DNA of 7,256 nucleotides. It comes from an uncultured euryarchaeote. Lineage in GTDB: Archaea > Nanohalarchaeota > Nanosalinia > Nanosalinales > Nanosalinaceae. Every line of letters begins with the position of its first letter. Within the stretch, counting starts at the first letter, position 1. Below the pieces are notes generated by a model. It worked only from the letters and a program-made list of their open reading frames with translations. It did not search any database and had not been told where the DNA came from. The DNA lies in assembly GCA_937132175.1 (NCBI GenBank), contig CAKZNU010000042.1, positions 1-7,256 of the forward strand, given 5' to 3'. Positions 1-5,855 of the stretch are shown here, one piece after another. A program made the translations under genes and the position numbers.

Positions 1-524
1 ACCAGGAACGACGAGGCAATAACCATAACGCCCGAGACGACGGCAAAGGCACCGTAGACAAGCTTTTCAGGTGTAAGCGCCAGGCCGATCCGGTTCCATG
101 CGTAGACTATCAGTGCTGCGTTTGCGGCCATCTTGGCGATATTGTCCTCCGAGACATACCTTGCAAACACCTGGAAAAGCACGTTGAGAGGTCTTACAAG
201 ATATCTGTCCATTCTTCCGGAGAGAATATAGTCTTCACCCATTCTGTAAGGTGCAAACAGGAAGACATGATGCAGGTTCAGAACAAAGCCCGAGAAACCC
301 GCCAGAAGCAGTATCTCGTCGAATGTCCAGCCGTTCAGACTTTCGACCTGTGTAAAGAGAAGACCCAGAAAGGCTACAGAAAACACCAGGTTAAGTAACT
401 GACTCATCAGGCCTAGCGCAAAGTCTACCTTGTAGATGAGACGTGACTTGAGGTACATCCGGAAGAAGGAAACGTATATGGAGGCATGCTTTTTGACGGC
501 CTCAACCCTTGATCTCAGACCCAT
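1..524 (-). CDS. ABC-2 type transporter permease (partial, cut by left window edge)
   Basis: Integral membrane subunit of an ABC exporter, third gene of the ATPase-permease-permease operon. Reading the minus strand from the ATG at 524-522 gives 174 codons open to the window edge, so the C-terminal part is missing. The N-terminus starts MGLRSRVEAVKK, followed by hydrophobic stretches at about residues 34-57, 70-90 and 133-150, with a further one at about 157-174. The motif GRMDRYLVRPLNVLFQ (about 103-118) is the cytoplasmic 'gelDryLlRPl' signature of the uncharacterised ABC2_membrane_6 permeases (COG3694-like, from memory). The start lies one nucleotide after the stop of the upstream permease (TGA-G-ATG), so translation is probably coupled. 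A GGTGG stretch just upstream may be a weak ribosome binding site. The substrate cannot be told from sequence. The family call is firm; the exact subfamily is less so. Confidence 0.88.
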   Translation of the reverse strand, partial: MGLRSRVEAVKKHASIYVSFFRMYLKSRLIYKVDFALGLMSQLLNLVFSVAFLGLLFTQVESLNGWTFDEILLLAGFSGFVLNLHHVFLFAPYRMGEDYILSGRMDRYLVRPLNVLFQVFARYVSEDNIAKMAANAALIVYAWNRIGLALTPEKLVYGAFAVVSGVMVIASSFL

Positions 525-525
525 C

Positions 526-1314
526 TCATCCACCCTGGACCGTAAGCTTGTTTCTTGCTTTTGACCATGCCAGACGTGAAATAACGAAAAACACGATTAT
601 CCAGAAGATCTGGATGCCGTAGATACCCAGTAACGAGGTTCCTGATACGTTTCCCAGAAATACCTGTATCGGAGAGTCCGCCATCGCCCTGAACGGCAGA
701 AGGCTGAAGGCAGTCTCAAGCCCCGAGGGGAGAAGATAAAGGGGAAAAAGTACTCCCGAAAACAGGTTCTGTACTGTGCTGCGGGTCATCCTGAGGCTCC
801 AGTCAACCTTTGTCCAGAAAACCAGCATCGAGTTGGTGTACGCAACCAGAAACACAAGGTTGAACGCAAGGAAGACGCTTAAAGCAAAGTAAAGGGACTG
901 GAGAGGCCCGGGAACCGGGACATCCAGGAACAAAGCTCCCATAGCCAGTACCGGTAAAGCCTTCGCGCCGATGTTGAAGACTGCATGCCCCAGCTCATGG
1001 AAGTAAACATGGCTCATAAATCCCAGAGGCCTCTTCAACTCGTTTACGACGGTTCCTTTCCTGACACGTTCCCCGACAAACTTCTCAGTCTGTATAAACG
1101 CAGCGTTGGAGACGACCTGGCCCGCAACCAGGTAGGTCAGTACCTGACTGAGACCTCCATCTATCTCACCGGAGGAATCTATCGCCGTCCAAACAGCAAA
1201 GTAAAGTACCAGAAAAACTATGGAGGAAAGCAAAGTGGTTACCGCATCCAGTCTGTATGCGGTCGATTCACGGAAGGAGTTTCTGGCTAGGGCGTAGTAC
1301 TTCTTGAGACCCAT
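526..1314 (-). CDS. ABC-2 type transporter permease
   Basis: Second gene of the exporter operon and a membrane partner of the ATPase at 1318-2304. The 262-residue protein has about six hydrophobic segments (near 24-46, 56-74, 115-133, 140-166, 183-198 and 226-248). Family marks are GERVRKGTVVNELKRPLGF (81-99), matching the 'vrsGtl...LlRPl' cytoplasmic motif, and FSGVLFPLYLLPSGLETAF with LPFRAMADSPIQVFLG (about 185-221), the conserved re-entrant and last-loop region of COG4587/ABC2_membrane_6-like permeases. With the shorter-read permease downstream it should form a heterodimeric pore. Its start is three nucleotides after the ATPase stop, with a good Shine-Dalgarno sequence (GGAGGAG) formed by the last codons of the ATPase gene. 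Length is typical for the family. The transported compound is unknown. Confidence 0.92.
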   Translation of the reverse strand: MGLKKYYALARNSFRESTAYRLDAVTTLLSSIVFLVLYFAVWTAIDSSGEIDGGLSQVLTYLVAGQVVSNAAFIQTEKFVGERVRKGTVVNELKRPLGFMSHVYFHELGHAVFNIGAKALPVLAMGALFLDVPVPGPLQSLYFALSVFLAFNLVFLVAYTNSMLVFWTKVDWSLRMTRSTVQNLFSGVLFPLYLLPSGLETAFSLLPFRAMADSPIQVFLGNVSGTSLLGIYGIQIFWIIVFFVISRLAWSKARNKLTVQGG

Positions 1315-1317
1315 ATC

Positions 1318-2304
1318 TCACTCCTCCAGGCCCTCATTGTATATCTTCTTGACAACGGACTCAACGTCCGGCTCCTTCAGCTGGAAGTCAACCACCTCAT
1401 GTCTCTCCAGAAGCCCGGATATCAGGTCGCTGGCAGAGACCGTTCCCGGGTCAAAAACTATCTCGACTTCCGAACCGGACTCCTCAGTCTCAAGTACGCC
1501 TTCAATCTCCGGATAAACATCTGCATCTCCTCTGAACTCCACTAGAAGACGCCGGGAGGTGAACCTGTTGACTAAGGCATCAAGAGAGCCGTCGTAGATC
1601 TTCTTCCCCTCGTCCAGGACCACGATACGCTCACAGAGATCCTCTATATCCCCGATGTCATGAGTTGTAAGCATCACGGTGATCTCTTCCTCACTGTTCA
1701 TCTCCTTGATGAACTCCCTGATACGTTCCTTGACAGCAACATCCAGGCCTATAGTAGGTTCATCGAGGTAGACGATCTTCGGGTAATGCAGGAAAGAGGC
1801 CGCTAGCTCACACCTCATCTTCTGACCGAGGCTTAGCTTCCTTACCGGCTGATCCCAGAACTCCGAGAGCTGTAAAACGTCATCAAACCTGTCGATTCTC
1901 TCGTCGTATTTCTCGTCCGGTACCTCGTATATCTCCTTGAGAAGCCTGAAAGACTCCTTCACCGGGAGATCCCACCACAGCTGGGTCTTCTGGCCGAATA
2001 CCACCCCTATGTTCATGGCGTTTCTCTTCCTCTGTGCATGAGGATCAAGACCGTCAATCTCTATCCTGCCGGAGGACGGCTCCAGAATGCCTGTCAACAT
2101 CTTCACAGTAGTAGACTTCCCGGCACCGTTGGAACCGATATAACCCACCATCTCTCCTTCCTCTATCTCCAGGTCAAGATCCTCTACCGCATCCACCTCA
2201 CGGTAGTCCCGGGACACGAAAGACTTCAGGTATCCCTTAACTCCTTCCCCCTGGTTGTAGATCCTGAATGTCTTCGAAAGATTTTCTGCCTCAATAAGTG
2301 TCAT
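1318..2304 (-). CDS. ABC transporter ATP-binding protein of an ABC-2 exporter
   Basis: Cytoplasmic ATPase that should power the two permeases encoded directly downstream. The 328-residue protein has every canonical ABC motif: Walker A GSNGAGKST (57-65), Q-loop Q105 in FGQKTQLWWDLP, signature LSLGQ (157-161), Walker B IVYLDEP (177-183) with catalytic E182, D-loop GLD (186-188) and H-loop H215. The unusual FGQKTQLWWDLP stretch and the long N-terminal extension before Walker A (residues 1-40, including SFVSRDYREVDAV) are typical of the COG4586-type ATPases that pair with COG4587 and COG3694 permeases, so the operon is internally consistent. The C-terminal 90 residues form an accessory domain seen in this group. 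The ATG sits at the end of a 77-nt gap that holds a candidate promoter, so the operon probably starts here. The cargo is unknown. Confidence 0.95.
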   Translation of the reverse strand: MTLIEAENLSKTFRIYNQGEGVKGYLKSFVSRDYREVDAVEDLDLEIEEGEMVGYIGSNGAGKSTTVKMLTGILEPSSGRIEIDGLDPHAQRKRNAMNIGVVFGQKTQLWWDLPVKESFRLLKEIYEVPDEKYDERIDRFDDVLQLSEFWDQPVRKLSLGQKMRCELAASFLHYPKIVYLDEPTIGLDVAVKERIREFIKEMNSEEEITVMLTTHDIGDIEDLCERIVVLDEGKKIYDGSLDALVNRFTSRRLLVEFRGDADVYPEIEGVLETEESGSEVEIVFDPGTVSASDLISGLLERHEVVDFQLKEPDVESVVKKIYNEGLEE

Positions 2305-2320
2305 GTATAGATTTTCAGGC
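2305..2320 (-). promoter_or_regulatory. Leader motif shared with the pyrophosphatase gene
   Basis: Reading toward the ATPase ATG on the minus strand, the 16 nt GCCTGAAAATCTATAC match the 15 nt just upstream of the pyrophosphatase ATG (GCCTGAACTCTATAC, 6916-6930), apart from one indel and one substitution. In both genes the motif fills the space between the start codon and the predicted TATA position. A role in transcription start or early translation is inference. Confidence 0.35.
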
Positions 2321-2352
2321 GAAAGGCTTAACTGTTTGAAGATAAGGCTTTC
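2321..2352. promoter_or_regulatory. Candidate promoter and operator of the ABC operon
   Basis: GAAAGGCTT (2321-2329) and AAGGCTTTC (2344-2352) form a 9-nt imperfect inverted repeat with one G-G mismatch and a 14-nt spacer. On the minus strand the left arm overlaps a weak TATA-like TTAAG (about -27 to -23 from the ATPase ATG). The only support is the symmetry and its position at the expected promoter site; a repressor binding here is speculation. Confidence 0.3.
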
Positions 2353-2381
2353 AGTGATAACTACAGAATGTATCCAGATAT

Positions 2382-2714
2382 CTAGTTTTTCGGAAATACT
2401 CCTTCTGAGACATCCTCTACGTCCTGTGTTGCATCTCCGAGCAGAGTGGAGTCGCCCATAATGTCAGTCTCTCCATCTGTTCCGAGGACGTATACAGACC
2501 TATCCAGAGGCCCTGTGCTTTCCCAGAGATAGTGATAATCGTATTGAAGGACATAGTCCTCAGGGATTTTCAGCCTGTCGTCTTCTGTAATTCTTTCTGG
2601 CTCCACACGACCTCCTTCAAGCCTTTCATACTCCTCCAGGCTATTGATGATTTCCTCAGCTAGTCCCTCGGACGTCGACTCCCAGATGTGGACACCTTCT
2701 TCGAAACTGTACAT
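2382..2714 (-). CDS. Hypothetical acidic protein
   Basis: I do not recognise this 110-residue protein. It is very acidic, with about 29 Asp/Glu against about 7 Lys/Arg, as expected for a soluble cytoplasmic protein of a salt-in halophile, and has no membrane segment or signal peptide. The tetrapeptide WEST occurs twice (11-14 and 64-67) in different codons (TGG GAG TCG ACG and TGG GAA AGC ACA), so it is not a recent DNA duplication. The N-terminal half looks helical (about 16-34); the tail (75-105) is rich in Gly/Asp/Thr. The start is 25 nt after the helicase stop and is preceded by GAGGAAG about 9 nt upstream, which supports co-transcription with the helicase. A partner role with the helicase would be guesswork. 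Consistent codon use and the ribosome binding site make it a likely real gene. Confidence 0.65.
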   Translation of the reverse strand: MYSFEEGVHIWESTSEGLAEEIINSLEEYERLEGGRVEPERITEDDRLKIPEDYVLQYDYHYLWESTGPLDRSVYVLGTDGETDIMGDSTLLGDATQDVEDVSEGVFPKN

Positions 2715-2739
2715 GTAATCGTCTTCCTCAATCCCTGAA

Positions 2740-4371
2740 TCACTCCTCGATGCTGACCGGTACTCCTTTCTCCTTCAGAAGCTCTACCTGGCGCTTGACG
2801 AAGTCCTCCTCGTTTGAGCCCTTGGTTGCGACCATGTAGACCTGTGCGTCGCCAAAAGGACGCATGACGCGTCCTGCACGCTGTGTAGCCTGTCTCCGGG
2901 AGCCTCCCTGGCCTGACATGATGATTCCGACTTCTGTATCCGGTAGGTCAAGGCCTTCATCGCCGATCCTCGAGACAATGATGGTGTTCATCTCGTCGTT
3001 GCGGAAGTCCTCGAAGTACTTTTCACGTTCCTCGAAGTCTGTCTCGCCGGAGATAAACGGTATGTCGAACATCTCGCTGAGTTCCTCTCCCTGGTCGATC
3101 CAGTCACAGAAGATTATGGTTTTCTCCTCTTCGTGTTCCTCAAGGAGGTCTTCAAGGTTCTTGTGTTTCCGTGGGTTCTTCGAGGCGATGATCGCCTTCT
3201 TGATGCCGGAGGCCTCATCGTACTTGTGTCTGTGGTAGTCCGATGCCCATTCCACCAGCTGGATCTCTACATCCGGTTTCACGACGTAGCCCTCCTTGAA
3301 GAACCTGGCCCAGTCTCCTCCGATCTCCGGACCTATAAGCGCAAAGATGTCTCTTTCCTTGTTGTCTTCACGTACAGGAGAGGCGGAGAGGCCTATACGC
3401 CGTGTGGACTGGAGATCAGCAGTCTTCCGGAAGAGCTTGGACGGGATATGATGTACCTCGTCAAAGATTATGAGGCCCCACTCGTTTCTGAAGAGTTCGG
3501 TCTTGTTCGCCGCCATGTGATACGTCGCGATCGTGACGTCGTTCATCTTCTTCGTATCGCCGTGGTACTCCCCGATCTGATCCTCCGTCAACGTGGTTTT
3601 GTCAAGTAACTCCCGTCTCCACTGGTTTACCAGGGAACGCTGGGGTACAAGCACAAGGGTCGGTCCGTCTATCTTCGCCATCAGACCTATCGAGGTAACG
3701 GTCTTGCCGGAGCCTGCAGGATTCGCAAGCACCGCGGCCCTCTCCTCGTATGCACGGTCGACGTACTCCTGCTGGTAGTCCCTCAGGTCCACCTTTAGGT
3801 CGGCACCGATGTTTCTATCTGCCTCACGGAACTTCGAGTTATCCTCAACCGGGTATCCCTTCTTGAGAAGTACCTTCTTGATCGTGGCACGGGAGTTTGC
3901 ACCCATGGCGATACGGGACTTCGTTTCAGAGAGGTCGACGGAAAGGTTCTCACGGACGTCTTCTATACCTCGGGCCCACTCCATACGTTCCGGATCCGAG
4001 GAAACCAGTGAGTGATACCTGCCCTCATGCTCTATGGAGAAAATCTCCTGTTTCTCGTAAGTCCGTTCCAGCCACTCCAGGAAGTGCGGATAGCTGCCTA
4101 CTATTCTAGTATACTTTTCCTTCATCTCCTCAAGTGAGAGATCAGAGTTCCAGACATCCATCTCACCGGTCTTGAACTTGTAGTGGTCACCGGAAGAAGT
4201 CTCCATATGCGCGATCTCGGATAGCTCCGAGAGGGTCTCCTCGTCGGGATCGGTGATAACCGCCTCCCTCTGGGGCTCGAAGAAAACCACCTCATCCTCT
4301 CTTAGCTCCTTTACCTTCTCGACAAGTTCATCTCTGGACATCTCCTCCAGGTCTTTGCTTTGATCCTTCAT
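2740..4371 (-). CDS. XPB/Rad25-family DNA helicase (superfamily 2)
   Basis: ATP-dependent DNA helicase or translocase related to XPB, the TFIIH and nucleotide-excision-repair helicase. Motifs in the 543-residue protein: LRDYQ (196-200), Walker A NPAGSGKT (217-224), Ia VPQRSLVNQW (242-251), Walker B DEVHH (304-308), III LSASP (328-332), the XPB-specific RED motif (334-336), IV IIFCDW (419-424), V DEGLDLP (471-477) and VI QRAGRVMRP (497-505). The first 190 residues correspond to the N-terminal damage-recognition-like region, opening with a charged helical stretch. Family members lacking the N-terminal extension of eukaryotic XPB have about this length. The ATG at 4371 is about 27 nt from the centre of a TATA-like ATAAAAAG on the minus strand, which fits a leaderless transcript; M11 is a weaker alternative start. 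Many archaeal xpb genes neighbour the nuclease Bax1, which is not seen here; the gene is followed by an unrelated acidic orphan. Confidence 0.93.
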   Translation of the reverse strand: MKDQSKDLEEMSRDELVEKVKELREDEVVFFEPQREAVITDPDEETLSELSEIAHMETSSGDHYKFKTGEMDVWNSDLSLEEMKEKYTRIVGSYPHFLEWLERTYEKQEIFSIEHEGRYHSLVSSDPERMEWARGIEDVRENLSVDLSETKSRIAMGANSRATIKKVLLKKGYPVEDNSKFREADRNIGADLKVDLRDYQQEYVDRAYEERAAVLANPAGSGKTVTSIGLMAKIDGPTLVLVPQRSLVNQWRRELLDKTTLTEDQIGEYHGDTKKMNDVTIATYHMAANKTELFRNEWGLIIFDEVHHIPSKLFRKTADLQSTRRIGLSASPVREDNKERDIFALIGPEIGGDWARFFKEGYVVKPDVEIQLVEWASDYHRHKYDEASGIKKAIIASKNPRKHKNLEDLLEEHEEEKTIIFCDWIDQGEELSEMFDIPFISGETDFEEREKYFEDFRNDEMNTIIVSRIGDEGLDLPDTEVGIIMSGQGGSRRQATQRAGRVMRPFGDAQVYMVATKGSNEEDFVKRQVELLKEKGVPVSIEE

Positions 4372-4390
4372 GCCTCCGAGGATGGACTCC

Positions 4391-4454
4391 GAAGCTTTTT
4401 ATCTATGAGAAAGCCGCTGGAAAAGGTGAAGAAGTCGAGACTTACCGCAGAGCT
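4391..4454. repeat. 64-nt direct repeat, copy A
   Basis: Matches 4960-5023 at 59 of 64 positions with no gaps. The first 17 nt (TATA element to ATG) and the last 34 nt (codons after the GTG) are identical; all five mismatches fall in the 13 nt between them (4408-4420). Copy A lies directly upstream of the XPB gene and contains its promoter. The sequence upstream and downstream of the two copies is unrelated, so the duplication boundaries are sharp. Confidence 0.95.
4395..4402. promoter_or_regulatory. Shared TATA element, possibly bidirectional (copy A)
   Basis: CTTTTTAT on the plus strand reads ATAAAAAG on the minus strand. Its centre (4398.5) is exactly equidistant, 27.5 nt, from the A of the XPB start codon at 4371 and from the GTG at 4426-4428 that corresponds to the methylase start. 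That spacing matches archaeal TATA-to-start distance for leaderless mRNAs in both directions. On the plus side it now leads only into a truncated reading frame. Confidence 0.6.
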
Positions 4455-4461
4455 ACCATGA
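4405..4461 (+). pseudogene. Truncated 5' fragment of the METTL5-like methylase gene
   Basis: From the ATG at 4405 the frame reads MRKPLEKVKKSRLTAELP and then stops (TGA 4459-4461). Residues 6-17 (EKVKKSRLTAEL) are identical to the start of the intact methylase at 4974 onward. Homology ends at 4454, after which the sequence switches to unrelated DNA. It is probably the leftover 5' end of the original methylase gene, or the far end of an inserted copy. A functional leader peptide is possible but nothing supports it. Confidence 0.6.
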
Positions 4462-4470
4462 TACTACAGC

Positions 4471-4932
4471 TCAGCCATTAACGGGAACTGGGTAGGTCGG
4501 TAGATCTCCATCAGGGTTTTCTACCCCGTCAGCAAGTTCTTCCAACCGGCCAACAAGTGCTTCTTTATGCTCATTAGTCCCACGGTATGTTCTTTCTAGG
4601 TACTCTTCGACGGAGATAGCTCCTTCCCAGTCATTCCGGCCGTAGCTTTTGGTCTCGACACCCCCCGGTGTCAGAACTTCCTTGTAATTAGAGGATACGC
4701 GCCCAAATTCTTCAACCTGAACCAGTTCAACTTCTTCACCATATTCTGCACCATTCTCACCAAGTGCTTCTTGAACGTACTCCAGGGCCCCCACGAGCAC
4801 TTCGTCATGCTTAGACATCACTTCGTCATGTTTTTCAGAAAGGTCATCAATCTGGTTTAGGAGCTGTGTACTCTCTTCCCTGAGCTCTGAAAGACTCTCG
4901 AGTCTGTTCTCAATCTCATCACCATCATTCAT
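4471..4932 (-). CDS. Hypothetical coiled-coil protein inside the repeat-bounded cassette
   Basis: Unrecognised 153-residue acidic protein. Residues about 5-58 are predicted by eye to be a coiled coil: hydrophobic residues recur at heptad spacing (L11, L14, L25, I28, M39, L46), and KHDEV is repeated exactly seven residues apart (34-38 and 41-45). The rest is a mixed region with YLERTYRGTNEHKEAL (111-126) and a Pro-rich tail ending PTYPVPVNG. No catalytic motif, membrane segment or signal peptide is visible. Codon use differs from neighbours: Ile is ATT or ATC and never ATA, and GAA, GTT, GGT and AAT are favoured, consistent with acquisition. The TATA of repeat copy B, read on the minus strand (ATAAAAAG), lies 32-39 nt upstream of the ATG, which would leave a leader of only a few nucleotides. 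It ends 99 nt before the helicase start and reads in the same direction. Function unknown. Confidence 0.68.
   Translation of the reverse strand: MNDGDEIENRLESLSELREESTQLLNQIDDLSEKHDEVMSKHDEVLVGALEYVQEALGENGAEYGEEVELVQVEEFGRVSSNYKEVLTPGGVETKSYGRNDWEGAISVEEYLERTYRGTNEHKEALVGRLEELADGVENPDGDLPTYPVPVNG
4798..4839 (-). repeat. Two-copy 21-nt tandem repeat encoding KHDEV heptads
   Basis: Two adjacent 21-nt units (4798-4818 and 4819-4839) share the 12-nt CACTTCGTCATG in identical form on the plus strand. Within the orphan gene they encode consecutive heptads beginning KHDEV. The unit length equals one coiled-coil heptad, so in-frame slippage would lengthen or shorten the coil by two helical turns. 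Confidence 0.75.
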
Positions 4933-4959
4933 TAAATTTCACAGCTCAATGTACAATCT

Positions 4960-5023
4960 GAAGCTTTTTATCTATGTGGAAGCTTCCGGAAAAGGTGAAG
5001 AAGTCGAGACTTACCGCAGAGCT
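4960..5023. repeat. 64-nt direct repeat, copy B
   Basis: Second copy of the block at 4391-4454, offset 569 nt. It contains the promoter and first codons of the intact methylase gene and continues into that gene without interruption. On its other side it provides the probable promoter of the orphan gene at 4471-4932. Confidence 0.95.
4964..4971. promoter_or_regulatory. TATA element of the methylase-rpoL-DUF99 operon (copy B)
   Basis: CTTTTTAT centred at 4967.5 lies 27.5 nt before the GTG at 4995, the usual archaeal distance for a leaderless transcript. The ATG at 4974 is only two nucleotides past the box, so RNA starting from it would not include that codon. Read on the minus strand it may also drive the orphan gene at 4471-4932. 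Confidence 0.6.
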
Positions 5024-5597
5024 TTCAAGGCTGGAAACCTTCGAGAACCCGAAGATCTCTCTGGAACAGTACGTTACGCCTCCGGAGCTTGCCGCCTCAC
5101 TTCTCCATACGGCGGAGATGTCCGGAGACCTCGAAAAAACTCTTGACCTTGGAACCGGAACCGGGATGCTGGCGATCGGTGCAGCCCTGCTTGGATCAGA
5201 AGTTACAGCTATAGAGAAAGATCCAGAGGCCCTGGAGACTGCGAGGAAAAACGCAGAAGAAGCCGGAGTCCGGGACAGGATAGAGTTTATAGAGTCCGAG
5301 GTCCAGGATACCGAGCTCGAGAAAAGAAGTTTTTCCTCCGTGGTTATGAACCCGCCTTTCTCCCAGCACTCGGATCAAGGCGAAAGGTTCTGGAGAGAGG
5401 CCTCTGGGGCTGCGTCCCGCGTCTACTCGGTCTCGGCCACAAACCGCAGAGACTCTATTAAAAGATTGGTAGAGAAACTGGGATATGAGGTCAAACAGCT
5501 GGAAGGCTTCGAGGTGAAGCTTCCGGCAACCTACGGCTTCCACACACAGGAATCAAGGAAAACCGGTATAGACCTCATTATAGCAGAGGATGATTGA
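4995..5597 (+). CDS. METTL5-like N6-adenine RNA methyltransferase (COG2263 type)
   Basis: SAM-dependent methylase of the archaeal group related to METTL5, the enzyme that makes an m6A in small-subunit rRNA in eukaryotes; rRNA as target here is inference. Numbering from the GTG (200 residues): FENPKISLEQYVTPPELAA (16-34), the family N-terminal signature; motif I LDLGTGTG (50-57) for SAM; acidic E74 in AIEKDP; catalytic NPPF (119-122) followed by SQHSDQGERFW; and YSVSATNRRDSIKRLVEK (144-161). I choose the GTG at 4995 over the in-frame ATG at 4974 because the TATA box ends two nucleotides before that ATG, and because the seven extra codons are where the two promoter copies differ, with amino-acid-changing substitutions. 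If the ATG is used, the protein is 207 residues. It heads an operon with rpoL three nucleotides downstream. A COG2263-type methylase near rpoL is, as I recall, seen in other archaea. Confidence 0.9.
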   Translation: MKKSRLTAELSRLETFENPKISLEQYVTPPELAASLLHTAEMSGDLEKTLDLGTGTGMLAIGAALLGSEVTAIEKDPEALETARKNAEEAGVRDRIEFIESEVQDTELEKRSFSSVVMNPPFSQHSDQGERFWREASGAASRVYSVSATNRRDSIKRLVEKLGYEVKQLEGFEVKLPATYGFHTQESRKTGIDLIIAEDD

Positions 5598-5600
5598 ACA

Positions 5601-5855
5601 ATGGAAATAGATACGATGCACAAGGAGGACAGGATGATTGTAGACGTAAACCAGAACCATACGGTTGGAAACCTCCTCAGGAAGATGGTATGGGAAAACG
5701 GAGGGGAAGCAGGGTACGACAAGGGACACCCTCTGGGAGATGAATCAAACCTTGTAGTGAAGTCCGATAACCCTGAAGAGGTCCTTGAAGACGCCGTAGA
5801 ATCTGCCAGAGAACATCTCGAGGAGCTGAGAGAAGAGCTACCTGAGCCTGAATGA
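5601..5855 (+). CDS. rpoL: DNA-directed RNA polymerase subunit L
   Basis: Archaeal counterpart of eukaryotic Rpb11, which pairs with subunit D (Rpb3-like) to nucleate assembly of RNA polymerase. The 84-residue protein shows the family pattern: a short first strand, then the NHTVGNLLRKMV helix entry (19-30, equivalent to 'dHTllNlLr'), GHPL (42-45), a strand NLVVKSDNPEE (50-60) and a C-terminal amphipathic helix (59-80). It is slightly shorter than typical archaeal RpoL (about 90 residues), and the segment before the GHPL motif is compact, but nothing essential seems lost. The start is three nucleotides after the methylase stop, with GAGG about 11 nt upstream. The stop overlaps the next start in ATGA, indicating translational coupling with the DUF99 gene. 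Confidence 0.93.
   Translation: MEIDTMHKEDRMIVDVNQNHTVGNLLRKMVWENGGEAGYDKGHPLGDESNLVVKSDNPEEVLEDAVESAREHLEELREELPEPE

Larger units (their letters stand above)
4455..4959. other. Candidate inserted cassette between the promoter repeats
   Basis: These 505 nt are present between the two 64-nt repeat copies and carry a single orphan gene in the minus orientation. An 8-nt direct repeat ACAGCTCA occurs at 4466-4473 and 4941-4948, each 11 nt from its neighbouring 64-nt repeat. No recombinase, terminal inverted repeat or insertion-sequence feature is seen. The layout is what single-crossover integration of a small circle sharing the 64-nt block would leave, but tandem duplication followed by replacement is also possible. 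Foreign origin is inference from the repeats and from the codon use of the gene. Confidence 0.5.

Noticed and set aside
985..999. HELGH in the 526-1314 permease, resembling the HExxH metalloprotease motif
   Set aside because: It lies in a loop after the conserved ABC-2 cytoplasmic motif of an otherwise clear permease; no further protease features are present.
2662..2683. Repeated WEST tetrapeptide as an internal gene duplication
   Set aside because: The two occurrences use different codons and their flanking residues do not align, so common origin is not supported.
2382..2714. The 110-residue orphan as a toxin or antitoxin
   Set aside because: It has no partner gene of suitable size in the same operon and no recognisable toxin or DNA-binding motif.
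2864..4109. Several plus-strand open frames opposite the helicase
   Set aside because: They are Ser/Arg-rich translations of the antisense of a conserved helicase, without promoters or family resemblance.
4391..5023. Repeat-bounded segment as an insertion sequence or MITE
   Set aside because: The repeats are direct and are gene-derived promoter and coding sequence, not terminal inverted repeats, and no transposase is encoded.
4949..5146. Second plus-strand frame overlapping the methylase start (65 residues)
   Set aside because: It is out of frame with the clearly conserved methylase and resembles no protein; it is a shadow frame.
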